Assembly (NCBI GenBank): GCA_022447605.1
Contig: JAKVBG010000001.1
Coordinates: forward strand, 62,001-126,000
Reading direction: 5' to 3'
Length of the DNA stretch: 64,000 nt
DNA from: Mariniblastus sp.
Lineage (GTDB): Bacteria > Planctomycetota > Planctomycetia > Pirellulales > Pirellulaceae
Shown here: piece after piece, positions 27,901 through 36,382 of the stretch
How the letters are laid out: each line of letters starts with the position of its first letter
Numbering within the stretch: position 1 is the first letter of the stretch
Position numbers and translations under genes: made by a program
The notes under the pieces: model-generated
Told to the model about the DNA's origin: nothing
The model's input: only the letters and a program-made list of their open reading frames with translations
The model's database searches: none

Positions 27901-27922
27901 TGAAGTCATTACGCGGGAGTAG
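24905..27922 (+). CDS. PSCyt1-DUF1549-DUF1553 (PSD1) secreted cytochrome-like protein
   Basis: The 1005-aa exported protein has a signal peptide (about 1-27). A PSCyt1 domain follows with a c-type heme motif (CYQCHGPD, about residue 48), then DUF1549/PSCyt2 (about 130-350) with a second CxxCH (CAQCHDHKYDP), and DUF1553/PSD1 (about 695-960; LARWLVDERNPLTARVAVN). Between them at about residues 545-680 is an inserted beta-rich carbohydrate-binding-like domain (WIWNDARAASV, YFRHRF, VTADNRCTTYLNGQ). Such proteins are expanded in planctomycetes and thought to act in extracellular polymer breakdown with DUF1501 partners. The DUF1501 gene begins 7 bases after its stop. Confidence 0.93.
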   Translation: MANRKISNWNLLVTLLIGSFSASLSLAQQTPGLQFNRDIRPILSAHCYQCHGPDEEHGQAGLRLDTETGIHEVFGETDLDQNTAWQRLQSKDPDEQMPPPTVHSRISREEIDRLRRWIGQGAPFEEHWSFRLPIASPPPSVNQTDWVRNPIDRFVLAKLESKGWRPGQTASRQQLIRRLTLDLTGLPPTPSEIDSFLADQQPGAYQRLVDRLLQSPHLGERLAVPWLDAARYADTNGFSIDDHRDMWLWREWVIDAFNQNMPYDQFLTEQLAGDLLEGATDRQRLATGFLRNSMNTHEGGTLPEEYRVIYLADKVDTVATVFLGLTVRCAQCHDHKYDPISQQDYYRFYAFFDTAHEPGSGAENGNTEPTLRMDGPLTSPDLFRQDIQQRIDTLRQYLVHPPELVEARSAWEKTATGNEALQKALSTEVPARDEDDWKAINQAFAATSRLWNRHVANIEREIGFLQRDLKAGQSSVMVMKEQGPRQTYVLTRGQYDLPDKSQPVQANAPAMLPKLQFQPPEPAQKQAEPVDPWQGAKWIWNDARAASVPQDNRPKYFRHRFQLAERPGSAVLRVTADNRCTTYLNGQKLGNQQPWMTPARYEITPHLVDGENVIAVEAVNAGGPAGLLASLVIDNQVQQMTDGEWFVSDQPTDDWTQVDFDNERWERAVELGPANMAPWKMAHRPSVPAVQNQPSRLDLARWLVDERNPLTARVAVNRYWQMLFGQGLVRTPNDFGAQGTFPTHPKLLDWLAIEFRQQDWNVKQLLKTIVMSATYRQSAAASPDRFREDPQNEWLGRASRFRLPAEFIRDGAMAIAGTLDPRVGGPSVYPRQPHGLWREISHFGYTKPFSAQAFYPSDPTGQSRRSLYTFWKRTSPPPSMIAFDAPTREVCSVERSRTNTPLQALVLLNDPQYVQAARELARRTIDEGGASIEQRAAYLFRLATSRQPDQAEREILVQRYRSIYQQFCQDPVAARDLARDQDAELAAWTAIASIVLNLDEVITRE

Positions 27923-27928
27923 CCGATC

Positions 27929-29380
27929 ATGGAACCACAACTGGAATACGATCGAGCCATCACCCGGCGACAGTTGTTCAACCAGGCGCGCAACGGAGTC
28001 GGCGCAGCCGCCCTGGCGAGTTTACTCGGTTCGTCTGCATCCGCTTCATCCGCGCAAGGGGAAGCACCCGGCCTGCCCGATGTACCTCATTTCCCACCTC
28101 GGGCCAAACGGGCGATCTACCTGTTCCAATCGGGGGGACCGAGCCATCTCGACCTGTTCGATTACAAGCCGACCCTGGCCGACCAGCATGGCCAGCCTCT
28201 GCCCGAATCGGTGCGAGGAACCCAGCGGGTCACGGGGATGACGGCGGGCCAGAAAGCGTTCCTGACCAATGCCCCGATCCGGCCTTTCCAGCAACAGGGT
28301 CAGTCGGGTCGCTGGATCAGTGACTTGCTACCCCATACGGCAAAAATTGTGGACCAAATCGCGATCCTCAAAGCCGTCAACACCGAAGCGATCAACCACG
28401 ATCCGGGAATCACGTTCATCAACACGGGCAGTCAACAGATTGGTCAACCCTCGTTGGGCGCCTGGCTCAGCTACGGCCTCGGTTCGGAGAACGAAAACCT
28501 GCCTGGCTACATGGTGCTGATCAGCCAGGGGACCGGCAAGAACCCGGGGCAACCGATCTTTTCCCGCTTGTGGTCCAGCGGTTACCTGCCGAGCCGGCAC
28601 CAGGGAGTCCGCCTGCGGACCGGAGCCAACCCGGTTCTGCATCTGACCAACCCCCCCGGGATCGACCGGTCCACGCGGCGGCAACAGCTGGATGACCTGG
28701 CGGCCCTCAACGCCCGACACTTTTCCCGCACCAACGATCCGGAAATTGAAACCCGTATCGCCCAATACGAGATGGCTTACCGGATGCAGACGTCGGTACC
28801 CGACCTGACCGATCTTTCAGACGAACCGGCCCACATTCTCGAAATGTACGGACCCGACGTCAGAAAACCGGGGAGCTACGCGGCCAACTGCCTGTTGGCC
28901 CGGCGGATGATCGAGCGAGGCGTACGTTTCGTCCAACTGTTTCACCGGGGATGGGATCAACACGTTTCGTTGGTCGAACACCTGACCAACCAATGTCGTG
29001 ACACGGACCAAGCCAGCGCCGCGCTGGTCACCGACCTCCAGCAACGGGGGCTGTTGGACGACACACTGGTCGTCTGGGGAGGCGAGTTTGGTCGTACGAC
29101 CTACAGCCAGGGTGGACTCAACGCAGGGCGCGACCACCACGGCCGCTGTTTCTCGATGTGGATGGCTGGCGGTGGCATTCGACCTGGCATCGAACATGGC
29201 GTCACCGACGACTATGGCTACAACGTCCTGTCGGACGGGGTCCACATACGTGACTTGAACGCCACGATCCTGCACCAACTGGGAATCGACCACCGGCGAC
29301 TGACATTCCGTTTCCAGGGTCTCGACCAAAAACTGACCGGTGTTGAACCGGCCCGGGTCGTGAATGAAATCCTGACCTGA
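27929..29380 (+). CDS. DUF1501 protein, Tat-exported
   Basis: The 483-aa protein belongs to DUF1501, a sulfatase/alkaline-phosphatase-like fold. It has a twin-arginine signal near the N-terminus ([20 protein letters not shown]), suggesting export folded with its metal. Landmarks are [19 protein letters not shown] and [16 protein letters not shown] followed by [18 protein letters not shown], likely containing metal ligands. It starts 7 bases after the PSD1-type gene, so the two are translationally coupled partners. Substrate is unknown. Confidence 0.93.
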   Translation: MEPQLEYDRAITRRQLFNQARNGVGAAALASLLGSSASASSAQGEAPGLPDVPHFPPRAKRAIYLFQSGGPSHLDLFDYKPTLADQHGQPLPESVRGTQRVTGMTAGQKAFLTNAPIRPFQQQGQSGRWISDLLPHTAKIVDQIAILKAVNTEAINHDPGITFINTGSQQIGQPSLGAWLSYGLGSENENLPGYMVLISQGTGKNPGQPIFSRLWSSGYLPSRHQGVRLRTGANPVLHLTNPPGIDRSTRRQQLDDLAALNARHFSRTNDPEIETRIAQYEMAYRMQTSVPDLTDLSDEPAHILEMYGPDVRKPGSYAANCLLARRMIERGVRFVQLFHRGWDQHVSLVEHLTNQCRDTDQASAALVTDLQQRGLLDDTLVVWGGEFGRTTYSQGGLNAGRDHHGRCFSMWMAGGGIRPGIEHGVTDDYGYNVLSDGVHIRDLNATILHQLGIDHRRLTFRFQGLDQKLTGVEPARVVNEILT

Positions 29381-29418
29381 ATATTCGATTCAGGAATTGG
29401 CCAACAAGCGAGTTGCCC

Positions 29419-30588
29419 CTATTTGACGGTCTCGTTAAACAGGATCACCAAGTTTTTCGTTTGCCGCGCGGCCGCAACGATGTCGACCTGCCCATCACCG
29501 TCCAGGTCGGCCACCTTGATATCTTCGACGGCGATCTTGTCGGTTGAAATCTGCGTCTCCCGCCACTTCGAACCCGTTTCATCCAACGGGGTAAACAGCT
29601 TGATGCCCGGGATACCCGGATCATTCATGGCCCGCCAACCGACGATGACCTGGTCCGATCCGACACCCAGGTAATCGGCACACGCCACCGCGTGACCGTC
29701 CTTGATCTTATCGTCCAGCACCGGGCATGGCTGCCACAGTTCCCCCGATTGGTCGGGCTCGGTATAGGCAGCTGCCACGTTCCCATGTTTCGGTTCGACC
29801 GTGGCAATGAATCGCTTGCCGCCCGGCAGTTTCCCGTCCCGAATTTCCCCGGCAAAATTCTTCGTCAGCCGGGTCGGCTGCCAGCCATCCTGATCCCGGT
29901 CAAAATGCCAGACACCCTCTTTGCCGGCGACCAGAATCTCCTCCTCCTCATCCTCGTCCCAGTTGACGATGTGAAAATTATGCGAGAGGTGCATGAAATC
30001 ACAGACCACGTCAATCGGCCAGGCTTGCTGAACGTCTTGCGGAACCGTGTACTCGAGAACACGCAACCCGTTGCCGTTTCCGTCGACGCTGCCCCGACCA
30101 CGGAGCGGTTTCACATGCAGAAAATATTCGTCATCGGGACCGCGCACCCAGTGCATACGGTGAGTGCTCGGGTCATTGTGCAGCTTGATCGGTGTCCAGG
30201 GCTGCCGGCGATCGGCCGGCGGATCGAGATAAAAAACAGCCCCATCCTTGATTGAATCGCGGTAATTCCATTGTCCACCGACTGCGATTTCACATTTGCC
30301 GTCACCATTTATATCCCGCGCCGCGATGCAGACATTGTCCCGCTCGGTCAGGTCTTTGGCCAGCACATGCTTTTCCCAACCCGGGTTTTCGTACCATTGG
30401 AACGTCTTCTTGTCGGCCAGGATGATATCCGTTTTGCCATCTCCGTTGACATCAGCCAACTGCAATCCGTAACCGATTTCGATCTTGTCGATTTCGACGG
30501 ATCGCCACTGGAACTCAGGGGGGTCGTCGGCAGACACGATTCCCGAAAGGAGCAGGACGAAACAGAAACTGGAGATTCGATGCATCAT
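29419..30588 (-). CDS. Secreted FG-GAP/VCBS beta-propeller protein
   Basis: The 389-aa exported protein begins at the ATG at 30588 (MMHRISSFCFVLLLSGIVSA signal peptide; the ATG one codon later is equivalent), not at the track start 30702. Repeated calcium-binding DxDGDG-type loops mark the FG-GAP/VCBS propeller: ADVNGDGKTDIILAD, RDINGDGKCEIAVGG and ADLDGDGQVDIVAAARQ. About six to seven blades are likely. It is on the same strand and downstream of DUF1501 number two (137-base gap), so it probably belongs to that operon as a binding partner. Confidence 0.88.
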   Translation of the reverse strand: MMHRISSFCFVLLLSGIVSADDPPEFQWRSVEIDKIEIGYGLQLADVNGDGKTDIILADKKTFQWYENPGWEKHVLAKDLTERDNVCIAARDINGDGKCEIAVGGQWNYRDSIKDGAVFYLDPPADRRQPWTPIKLHNDPSTHRMHWVRGPDDEYFLHVKPLRGRGSVDGNGNGLRVLEYTVPQDVQQAWPIDVVCDFMHLSHNFHIVNWDEDEEEEILVAGKEGVWHFDRDQDGWQPTRLTKNFAGEIRDGKLPGGKRFIATVEPKHGNVAAAYTEPDQSGELWQPCPVLDDKIKDGHAVACADYLGVGSDQVIVGWRAMNDPGIPGIKLFTPLDETGSKWRETQISTDKIAVEDIKVADLDGDGQVDIVAAARQTKNLVILFNETVK

Positions 30589-30724
30589 CGTTCGATCGGG
30601 CCTCGAGAAAACGTCGATTGTAACACGACCCACAGCCGACGCGAATCCTCGCCGAGCGACCGTTGGGACAGCGTTGGGCCACCGTTGGGACAGGCAGATC
30701 AAGGAGGGCAGGGGATAAACCGGC

Positions 30725-32089
30725 TCAGGAGATGATCTTCTGCATCACGTTACCATGCACATCGGTCAAGCGGAAATCCCGACCGGCATAGCGGTACGTC
30801 AGTTTTTCATGGTCCAGCCCCAGGAGGTGGAGCATCGTCGCATGCAGATCATGGAAATTGGTCCGGTCTTCGACCGCCGCAATACCGTTCTCGTCGGTGG
30901 CCCCGTGGCGCATCCCGCCTCGGACACCACCGCCACACATCCACATTGAAAATCCGGTGGCATTGTGATCGCGACCGTCATTCTTCTTGACATGCGGGGT
31001 TCGGCCAAACTCACCACCCCAAACAACCAGGGTATCCTCCAGCAACCCCCGACTCTCCAGGTCACTGATCATGGCAGCGATCGGCTGGTCGATCTGTTGA
31101 CAGTTGCGAACGAGATTTTTCTTCAACCCGTTGTGCTGATCCCAGTTGGCATGTGACAACTGAATGAACCGGACACCCGCCTCGGCAAACCGCCGAGCCA
31201 TCAGGCATTGGCGGCCAAAATCATCGGTGACTCCGTCACCAATGCCGTACTGCTTCAGGGTTGCCTGCGATTCATCCGCCATATCCAACAAGGTCGGGAT
31301 CTGCGATTGCATGCGGAAGGCGAGTTCGTACGACTCGATCACACCCTCCACTTGCGGGTCCACTTTCTGCTGTTTCAGCAAGTCCCGGTTCATCGACTGG
31401 ATCAAGTCGAGTTGATCGCGTTGCAAGGCCAGGTCAAATTCCGCGTGGGACAGATTCCCGACCTGGGCCTGCGCCAGATTCTGTCCCCGCCGACCAATCC
31501 GGGTTCCCTGGTACATGGCCGGTAAAAAGGCACTGCCATAATTCTGTGCCCCACCCAACTGCGGCTCCGGCTTGATCGTGATAAAGCCTGGCAGATCCTG
31601 GTTCTCGGTTCCCAGGCCGTACAAAGTCCAGGCACCCATACTGGGGCGCACAAAACGGAATTCGCCCGTGTGCAGTTGCAAATAGGCTTGCGGGTGAGCG
31701 GGGGTCTTGCCATACATGCCGTTGATCAGGCAGAGTTTGTCGGCATGTTGACCGAGGTGTGGAAACAGGTCGGATATGGGGATCCCACTTTCACCCTGCT
31801 GGCTGAATTTCCAGGGTGATTTCATCAAGGTTCGGTTACCCTGGGCCTTCTTGCCGTTGTTCTTGGCCAGGGCCGGCTTGTAATCAAACGTATCGACATG
31901 GGAAGGCCCCCCGCGCATGCTCAGGAAAATCACCCGCTTGGCCTTCGGTTCGAAATGCGGCTTTTTCGGCAACAGGGGATTGCTCGCCTCGTTTTCCTCG
32001 GCGGCGATCTGAGATGCCAGCCCGGCAAACGCGGCATAGCCAAAGCCCGTCCCTACCGTTTGCAACATCGAACGTCTTGAGAACAACAT
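30725..32089 (-). CDS. DUF1501 protein (second copy), Tat-exported
   Basis: This 454-aa DUF1501 protein has an N-terminal twin-arginine motif (FSRRSMLQTVGTGFGYAAFA). Core segments are [35 protein letters not shown] and GRDHNATGFSMWMCGGGV. It follows the PSCyt/PSD1 gene at 32160-34715 by 70 bases on the same strand, mirroring the gene pair at 24905-29380. The two DUF1501 proteins clearly differ in sequence, so this is an old duplication or separate acquisition rather than a recent copy. Confidence 0.93.
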   Translation of the reverse strand: MLFSRRSMLQTVGTGFGYAAFAGLASQIAAEENEASNPLLPKKPHFEPKAKRVIFLSMRGGPSHVDTFDYKPALAKNNGKKAQGNRTLMKSPWKFSQQGESGIPISDLFPHLGQHADKLCLINGMYGKTPAHPQAYLQLHTGEFRFVRPSMGAWTLYGLGTENQDLPGFITIKPEPQLGGAQNYGSAFLPAMYQGTRIGRRGQNLAQAQVGNLSHAEFDLALQRDQLDLIQSMNRDLLKQQKVDPQVEGVIESYELAFRMQSQIPTLLDMADESQATLKQYGIGDGVTDDFGRQCLMARRFAEAGVRFIQLSHANWDQHNGLKKNLVRNCQQIDQPIAAMISDLESRGLLEDTLVVWGGEFGRTPHVKKNDGRDHNATGFSMWMCGGGVRGGMRHGATDENGIAAVEDRTNFHDLHATMLHLLGLDHEKLTYRYAGRDFRLTDVHGNVMQKIIS

Positions 32090-32159
32090 GTAACTCCCTT
32101 TTCACTTTCGTAAGACCGTCGCTCCCGGCCGCTCGCAGCAACCATCCGGGAGAGCACCG

Positions 32160-34715
32160 TCAGTTAAGGATCCTGAATTCTCCGCTGGCATACAGGGCCT
32201 GGCAAAATGCGGCCAGGGCCAACTGTTCCGCCTCAGCTTCCTTCGTATTCTTGTCGATCAGTTTCTGACGGGTCGATTCCACGAACCGGGCCCCTCGTTT
32301 CAGTTCGTCGGCCGAGGGTGACCGGGTGATCACCGACTGGTAGGCTGCCACGATCTGCTCCGACCTCGGTTCACCCGCCCGGCTCAAACGCTCAGCCAAT
32401 TTCTTGCTCTGTTCAATCACAAAACTGGAGTTCATCATGAACAGCGCCTGGGTCGGAACGGTGGTGACCATCCGGTCACCGATCAGGATACTCGGCTCGG
32501 CAAAATCGAAAACACGCAAGGCCTCGGGGACCGCATTTCTCACCACTGGCAGATAGACACTGCGCTGGGTCATCTCGATGTCAAAGGCGTCCTCGGTCAC
32601 GCCCCGCCCAATTCCCTGGGTACTCTTGTACTTGGCAACCACGGATGATTCGGGGCGCGTCAAATCGAGTTCACCCGCCGACAACAGAATCGAGTCCCGC
32701 AGCACTTCTGCATCGAGTCGACGCGAATTCATTCGCCACAGCAATCGGTTGTCAGGATCGGCAGTGTAATTGGATGGATCGTAGTCTCCTCCCAGCTGGT
32801 AGGTCTCGCTCAACATGATTTCGCGGATCATCTTCTTAAAGGACCAGCCGTTTTCCACCAGTCGAACTGCCAGGAAATCGAGCAACCGCGGGTGCGTCGG
32901 CCGCTCGCCCGATTCTCCAAAATTATCCACTGTGCGAACAATTCCCTCGCCAAACAGGTGTCGCCAGATTCGATTGACGGTCACCCGGGCGGTCAGCGGG
33001 TTGTCAGAAGAAACCAGCCAGTTGGCAAATTCCAGCCGACCACTCTTTTCCCGGTCGACAATCTCCTCGCGTTCCTGTTCCCCCAGTACTGTCAGGAACC
33101 CCCGCGGCACTTTCTTTCCCTTGGCCGTCACTTCACCGCGAATCAGCACGTTGCAATCCACGCACGGCCCATCGGAAACTCCCATGGCGCTTTCCACACC
33201 TTCGGGCCCCGATTGGCGAAGCTGGTTCAACTGTTGCTGCAACAGCCTCTGGCGCCGTCTCAGATCGGCCAGTTTTTTGGCATTCTCCTTCGCTTTTGTC
33301 CTGTCCGCTTTGGCTTGTCCCTTGTTCTCATTCGCTTTCGAATTACCCGCCTTCTTGTTCTTGGCCGCATTGTTGGCTGCCGCCACGGCCTTATTTCGAT
33401 TCGCGACCTGTTTTTTGATCTCGTTCAGACTTGCCGTCAGTTTCTTTATTTTCTGTGCATGTTCCTGCTTGACCTGCTTTTCACGTGTCGGATCATCGCT
33501 GATGCTCATCAGGGGGGTCGCCTGCCTGGAGCCGCCTCCGCCGCGGCCGAACAAGGTCTGGGTACTCCTGAGAATACCGGCCAGGGCATAGTAATCGTCC
33601 GTCGAAATCGGATCGAATTTATGATCATGACAACGGGCACAAGCCACGGTCATCGCCATGGTAGAGCGGCAAATCACATCGATCTGCTCATCCACCATGT
33701 CCATTGCAAACACCTCTTTGCTGCGCTCATTCAACAGCTTCGGACCAATCGCCAGGAACCCGGTTCCCACCTTTGCTTCCACAGCATCCTGATCCTTCAT
33801 TGGCGCCAGTTGATCACCGGCTATCTGTTCCTGCACAAAACGAGAGAATGGCTTATCGTTGTTGAACGAGTCGATGACATAGTTGCGGTAACGCCAGGCG
33901 TGGGGAAACAGGAAATTCCGTTCTCGGCCGTTGGACTCCGCGAAGCGCGCCACGTCCAGCCAGTGACGCCCCCACCGTTCCCCGAACTGCGGGGAAGCCA
34001 GTAAACGATCGATCAGCTTTTCCCGTTTTTTCGGGGACTGGTCCGCAAGATACGACTGAACCTGAGCCTCGGTCGGCGGAATACCGACCAGGTTGATGTA
34101 ATCGCGGCGCAGCAGTCGTTCTTCGTCAGCCTTGGCCACCGGCTTCAAGCCAGCCTCTTCCAGTTTTGTCTTGACGAAGCGATCGATGCCTGAGCGATTC
34201 CAACGCTGGTCTTTTACTTTGGGTGGATCGACTGTACGAGGTTTCTGGAATGCCCAGAAATCCCGACCTTGCTCGAAATCGATGGACGACTTTCGCTGGG
34301 CCTTCGCCTTGCCACCACGGGGATCCGGGGCGCCCATTTTGACCCACGCCTCAAAATTGCGTATCACGCTGGCGGGCAATTGCTTGCCGGGAGGCATTTC
34401 AAATGATTCGTGCTTCATCGCACTGATAATCAGGCTTCCCTCCAGATCACCCGGGACAACACCGTGACCGGAATCACCGCCCCGACGAATTCCCTCACGG
34501 GTGTCGAGTGAAAACCCCCCTTTGGTCTTACCCGAATCCGCAGAGTGGCACTGGTAACAATGCTTGACCAAGGCCGGTCGAATCTTCGTTTCAAAGAACT
34601 TGACCTGCCCCGGCTTCAAGTCCTCCCCGCGTGTACTGGGCAACAGAACCAGCATTCCCGCCAGGAAAAAACCGCACCACGAAAGCCGGGGTAAATTGGA
34701 AAGAAAAATGCTCAT
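32160..34715 (-). CDS. PSCyt1-DUF1549-DUF1553 protein (second copy) with Lys/Ala-rich coil
   Basis: The 851-aa exported protein starts at the ATG at 34715 (MSIFLSNLPRLSWCGFFLAG signal peptide); the track start at 34799 is too early. It has a PSCyt1 heme motif (HCYQCHSAD), a DUF1549 domain with a second CxxCH (CARCHDHKFDPI) and a C-terminal DUF1553 domain (RLEFANWLVSSDNPLTARVT). Unlike the first copy it lacks the inserted beta domain; instead residues about 435-520 form a Lys/Ala/Asn/Gln-rich segment likely to be a coiled coil (e.g. KKQVANRNKAVAAANNAAKN). It is first in a minus-strand operon with DUF1501 and FG-GAP genes. Confidence 0.93.
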   Translation of the reverse strand: MSIFLSNLPRLSWCGFFLAGMLVLLPSTRGEDLKPGQVKFFETKIRPALVKHCYQCHSADSGKTKGGFSLDTREGIRRGGDSGHGVVPGDLEGSLIISAMKHESFEMPPGKQLPASVIRNFEAWVKMGAPDPRGGKAKAQRKSSIDFEQGRDFWAFQKPRTVDPPKVKDQRWNRSGIDRFVKTKLEEAGLKPVAKADEERLLRRDYINLVGIPPTEAQVQSYLADQSPKKREKLIDRLLASPQFGERWGRHWLDVARFAESNGRERNFLFPHAWRYRNYVIDSFNNDKPFSRFVQEQIAGDQLAPMKDQDAVEAKVGTGFLAIGPKLLNERSKEVFAMDMVDEQIDVICRSTMAMTVACARCHDHKFDPISTDDYYALAGILRSTQTLFGRGGGGSRQATPLMSISDDPTREKQVKQEHAQKIKKLTASLNEIKKQVANRNKAVAAANNAAKNKKAGNSKANENKGQAKADRTKAKENAKKLADLRRRQRLLQQQLNQLRQSGPEGVESAMGVSDGPCVDCNVLIRGEVTAKGKKVPRGFLTVLGEQEREEIVDREKSGRLEFANWLVSSDNPLTARVTVNRIWRHLFGEGIVRTVDNFGESGERPTHPRLLDFLAVRLVENGWSFKKMIREIMLSETYQLGGDYDPSNYTADPDNRLLWRMNSRRLDAEVLRDSILLSAGELDLTRPESSVVAKYKSTQGIGRGVTEDAFDIEMTQRSVYLPVVRNAVPEALRVFDFAEPSILIGDRMVTTVPTQALFMMNSSFVIEQSKKLAERLSRAGEPRSEQIVAAYQSVITRSPSADELKRGARFVESTRQKLIDKNTKEAEAEQLALAAFCQALYASGEFRILN

Positions 34716-35030
34716 GTCATCCGTTTCGAAAGCAACGCAGCCTTTATCCCAAATCGAACCGGGACACGCATCCACGTTAATCATTTGGCCATCATTCAAT
34801 CAATTATGTCAGCTCGGCGGTCCCTGACAATCTGGTTTTCCCGCCTGCAGTGATAAAGCGTGGCAAATCGAACTGTTTATGCTCAAAAAACGGCTCCATC
34901 ACCAAGTTCAACAATTGGCAACCGGCTATTTTTCAACAGGCCGAAACCTAACAATTTGATCTGCAGGTACAGGTGCACCTATAATCAGCTCGCAACTTTT
35001 CCTGGTCGAACGAGTCAGGCAGGTACCACG

Positions 35031-36362
35031 ATGAAACATTTCTTCTGTTTGTCGCTTTTTACCGCACTATTGACCACCGTGAATGTAACGGCCCAGGATA
35101 TCCAGAAACAGCGCAACGAGGCCGTTGTCGAGGACAAGAAAAACCTCAAACAGAACGAGAACTGGATCTACGACGATTTCGAGACGGCTCATCAGCAGGC
35201 GGCCAGGTCCAAAAAGCCACTGATGGTCGTTTTCCGCTGAATCCCGTGACACGCCTGCAATGGCTTTGACGGGCAGGTTGTCCGTCGCGAAGGTGAGCTG
35301 GAAAATCTGATTGACGAGTTTGTCTGTGTGCGCCTGGTCAAGGCGAACGAGCTCAACCTGGCCCAGTTCCAGTTTGACTACGACCTGACCTTTGCCGTGT
35401 TGTTCATGAACACCGACCGAACCATCTACGGTCGGTACGGCACACGAAGCTCAGTGGAGGACGCCGAAAAACATATGTCCATGCAAGGACTGGCTGCCAC
35501 CATGCGGGGTGTGCTGGAAATCCACGAGGGTGACCTCGAGGTCGACCTCTCGGGAAAACAGTCTTTGGAAACCGATTACAGGACTCCCAATGATCTCCCC
35601 TCGCTGGCCGGAAAATTCAAATCGGATCTCGATTACCAGGGTGCCGTAGCCAAGAACTGTTTGCACTGTCACCAGATTCAGGATGCGCAACGTGAGATCT
35701 ACCGCGCCAGCGGTCAACCGATCCCCGATCGACTGCTTTTTCCTCACCCCCATCCGAGCGTGATCGGGCTGGTCATCAACCCCGATACCAAGGCAACCGT
35801 GCAAAAGGTTGTTCCCGCTTCGCCTGCTGACCGAGCAGGGTTACGGCCGGGCGACAAGATCCTGTCAATCGACAACCAACCGATCCTATCGATTGCCGAT
35901 ATTCAGTGGGCCTTACACACGGCACCCGACCGGGGTGCCTTGGAGGTGGAAATCTCACGTGGTGACAGGCAGATTTCCAAGAAGGTCCGCCTCGGAAAAG
36001 ACTGGCGATTCTACGGTGACCTGACCTGGAGAGTGACGAGCTGGCCGCTGCGCCGCATGGGAACCGGGGGGATCGTCTTCCGACCAGCCACGGACCAGCA
36101 GCGCAAGGCGAACGGCATACCGGAAGACGTGATGGCGTTGCGAGTCCACTCTCTCGGCAAGTACGGTCCCCATGGGGCAGCCACACGGGCCGGCGTCAAA
36201 AAGGATGACATCATGACCCGTTACGATGGGCATGCCGAAAACTGGACGCCCAGTCAACTACTCGGTTATATCGGCAAGTTCACGCGGACGGGACAAAAAA
36301 TCCAGGTCACGATGCTCCGCAAAGGACAGCCCAAACAGCTCACCCTGCCAATCCAGAAATAG
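35031..36362 (+). CDS. Predicted selenoprotein: secreted thioredoxin-like UxxU - CxxCH - double PDZ protein
   Basis: The ORF track splits this gene into 34860-35240 and 35328-36362 because of in-frame TGA codons at 35238-35240 and 35247-35249. Reading both as selenocysteine gives one 443-aa protein from the ATG at 35031. It has a signal peptide (MKHFFCLSLFTALLTTVNVT), then a thioredoxin-like domain: KPLMVVFR-U70-IP-U73-HACNGFDGQVV, where CxxC would be expected after the strand. Next come ENLIDEFVCVRLVK and FDYDLTFAVLFMN, a c-type heme motif CLHCH (Cys210-His214), a PDZ domain (about 248-320; PADRAGLRPGDKILSIDNQP) and a second PDZ-like domain (about 369-441). A hairpin follows the UGAs. Alternatives are two nonsense mutations or readthrough, but the frame is intact on both sides and the UGAs hit only the redox positions. 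Confidence 0.82.
35248..35282 (+). promoter_or_regulatory. SECIS-like hairpin after the UxxU codons
   Basis: The RNA can fold as GACA-(C bulge)-GCCTGC, a 14-base loop, then GCAGGT-TGTC, giving 10 base pairs with one bulge. The loop starts 18 bases after the first UGA (35238-35240). Bacterial SECIS elements lie in this position just 3' of the UGA inside the reading frame. It was found by eye; no folding energy was calculated. The loop does not have a G in its first two bases. Confidence 0.5.
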
Positions 36363-36382
36363 CGACCCCGGGGCCGCGCTTG

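Noticed and set aside
35031-36362. Pseudogene or sequencing-error reading of the split gene
   Set aside because: No frameshift is present, the only stops are two TGAs at the redox positions, domains before and after are intact, and a second gene nearby shows the same pattern. Not fully excluded without reads.
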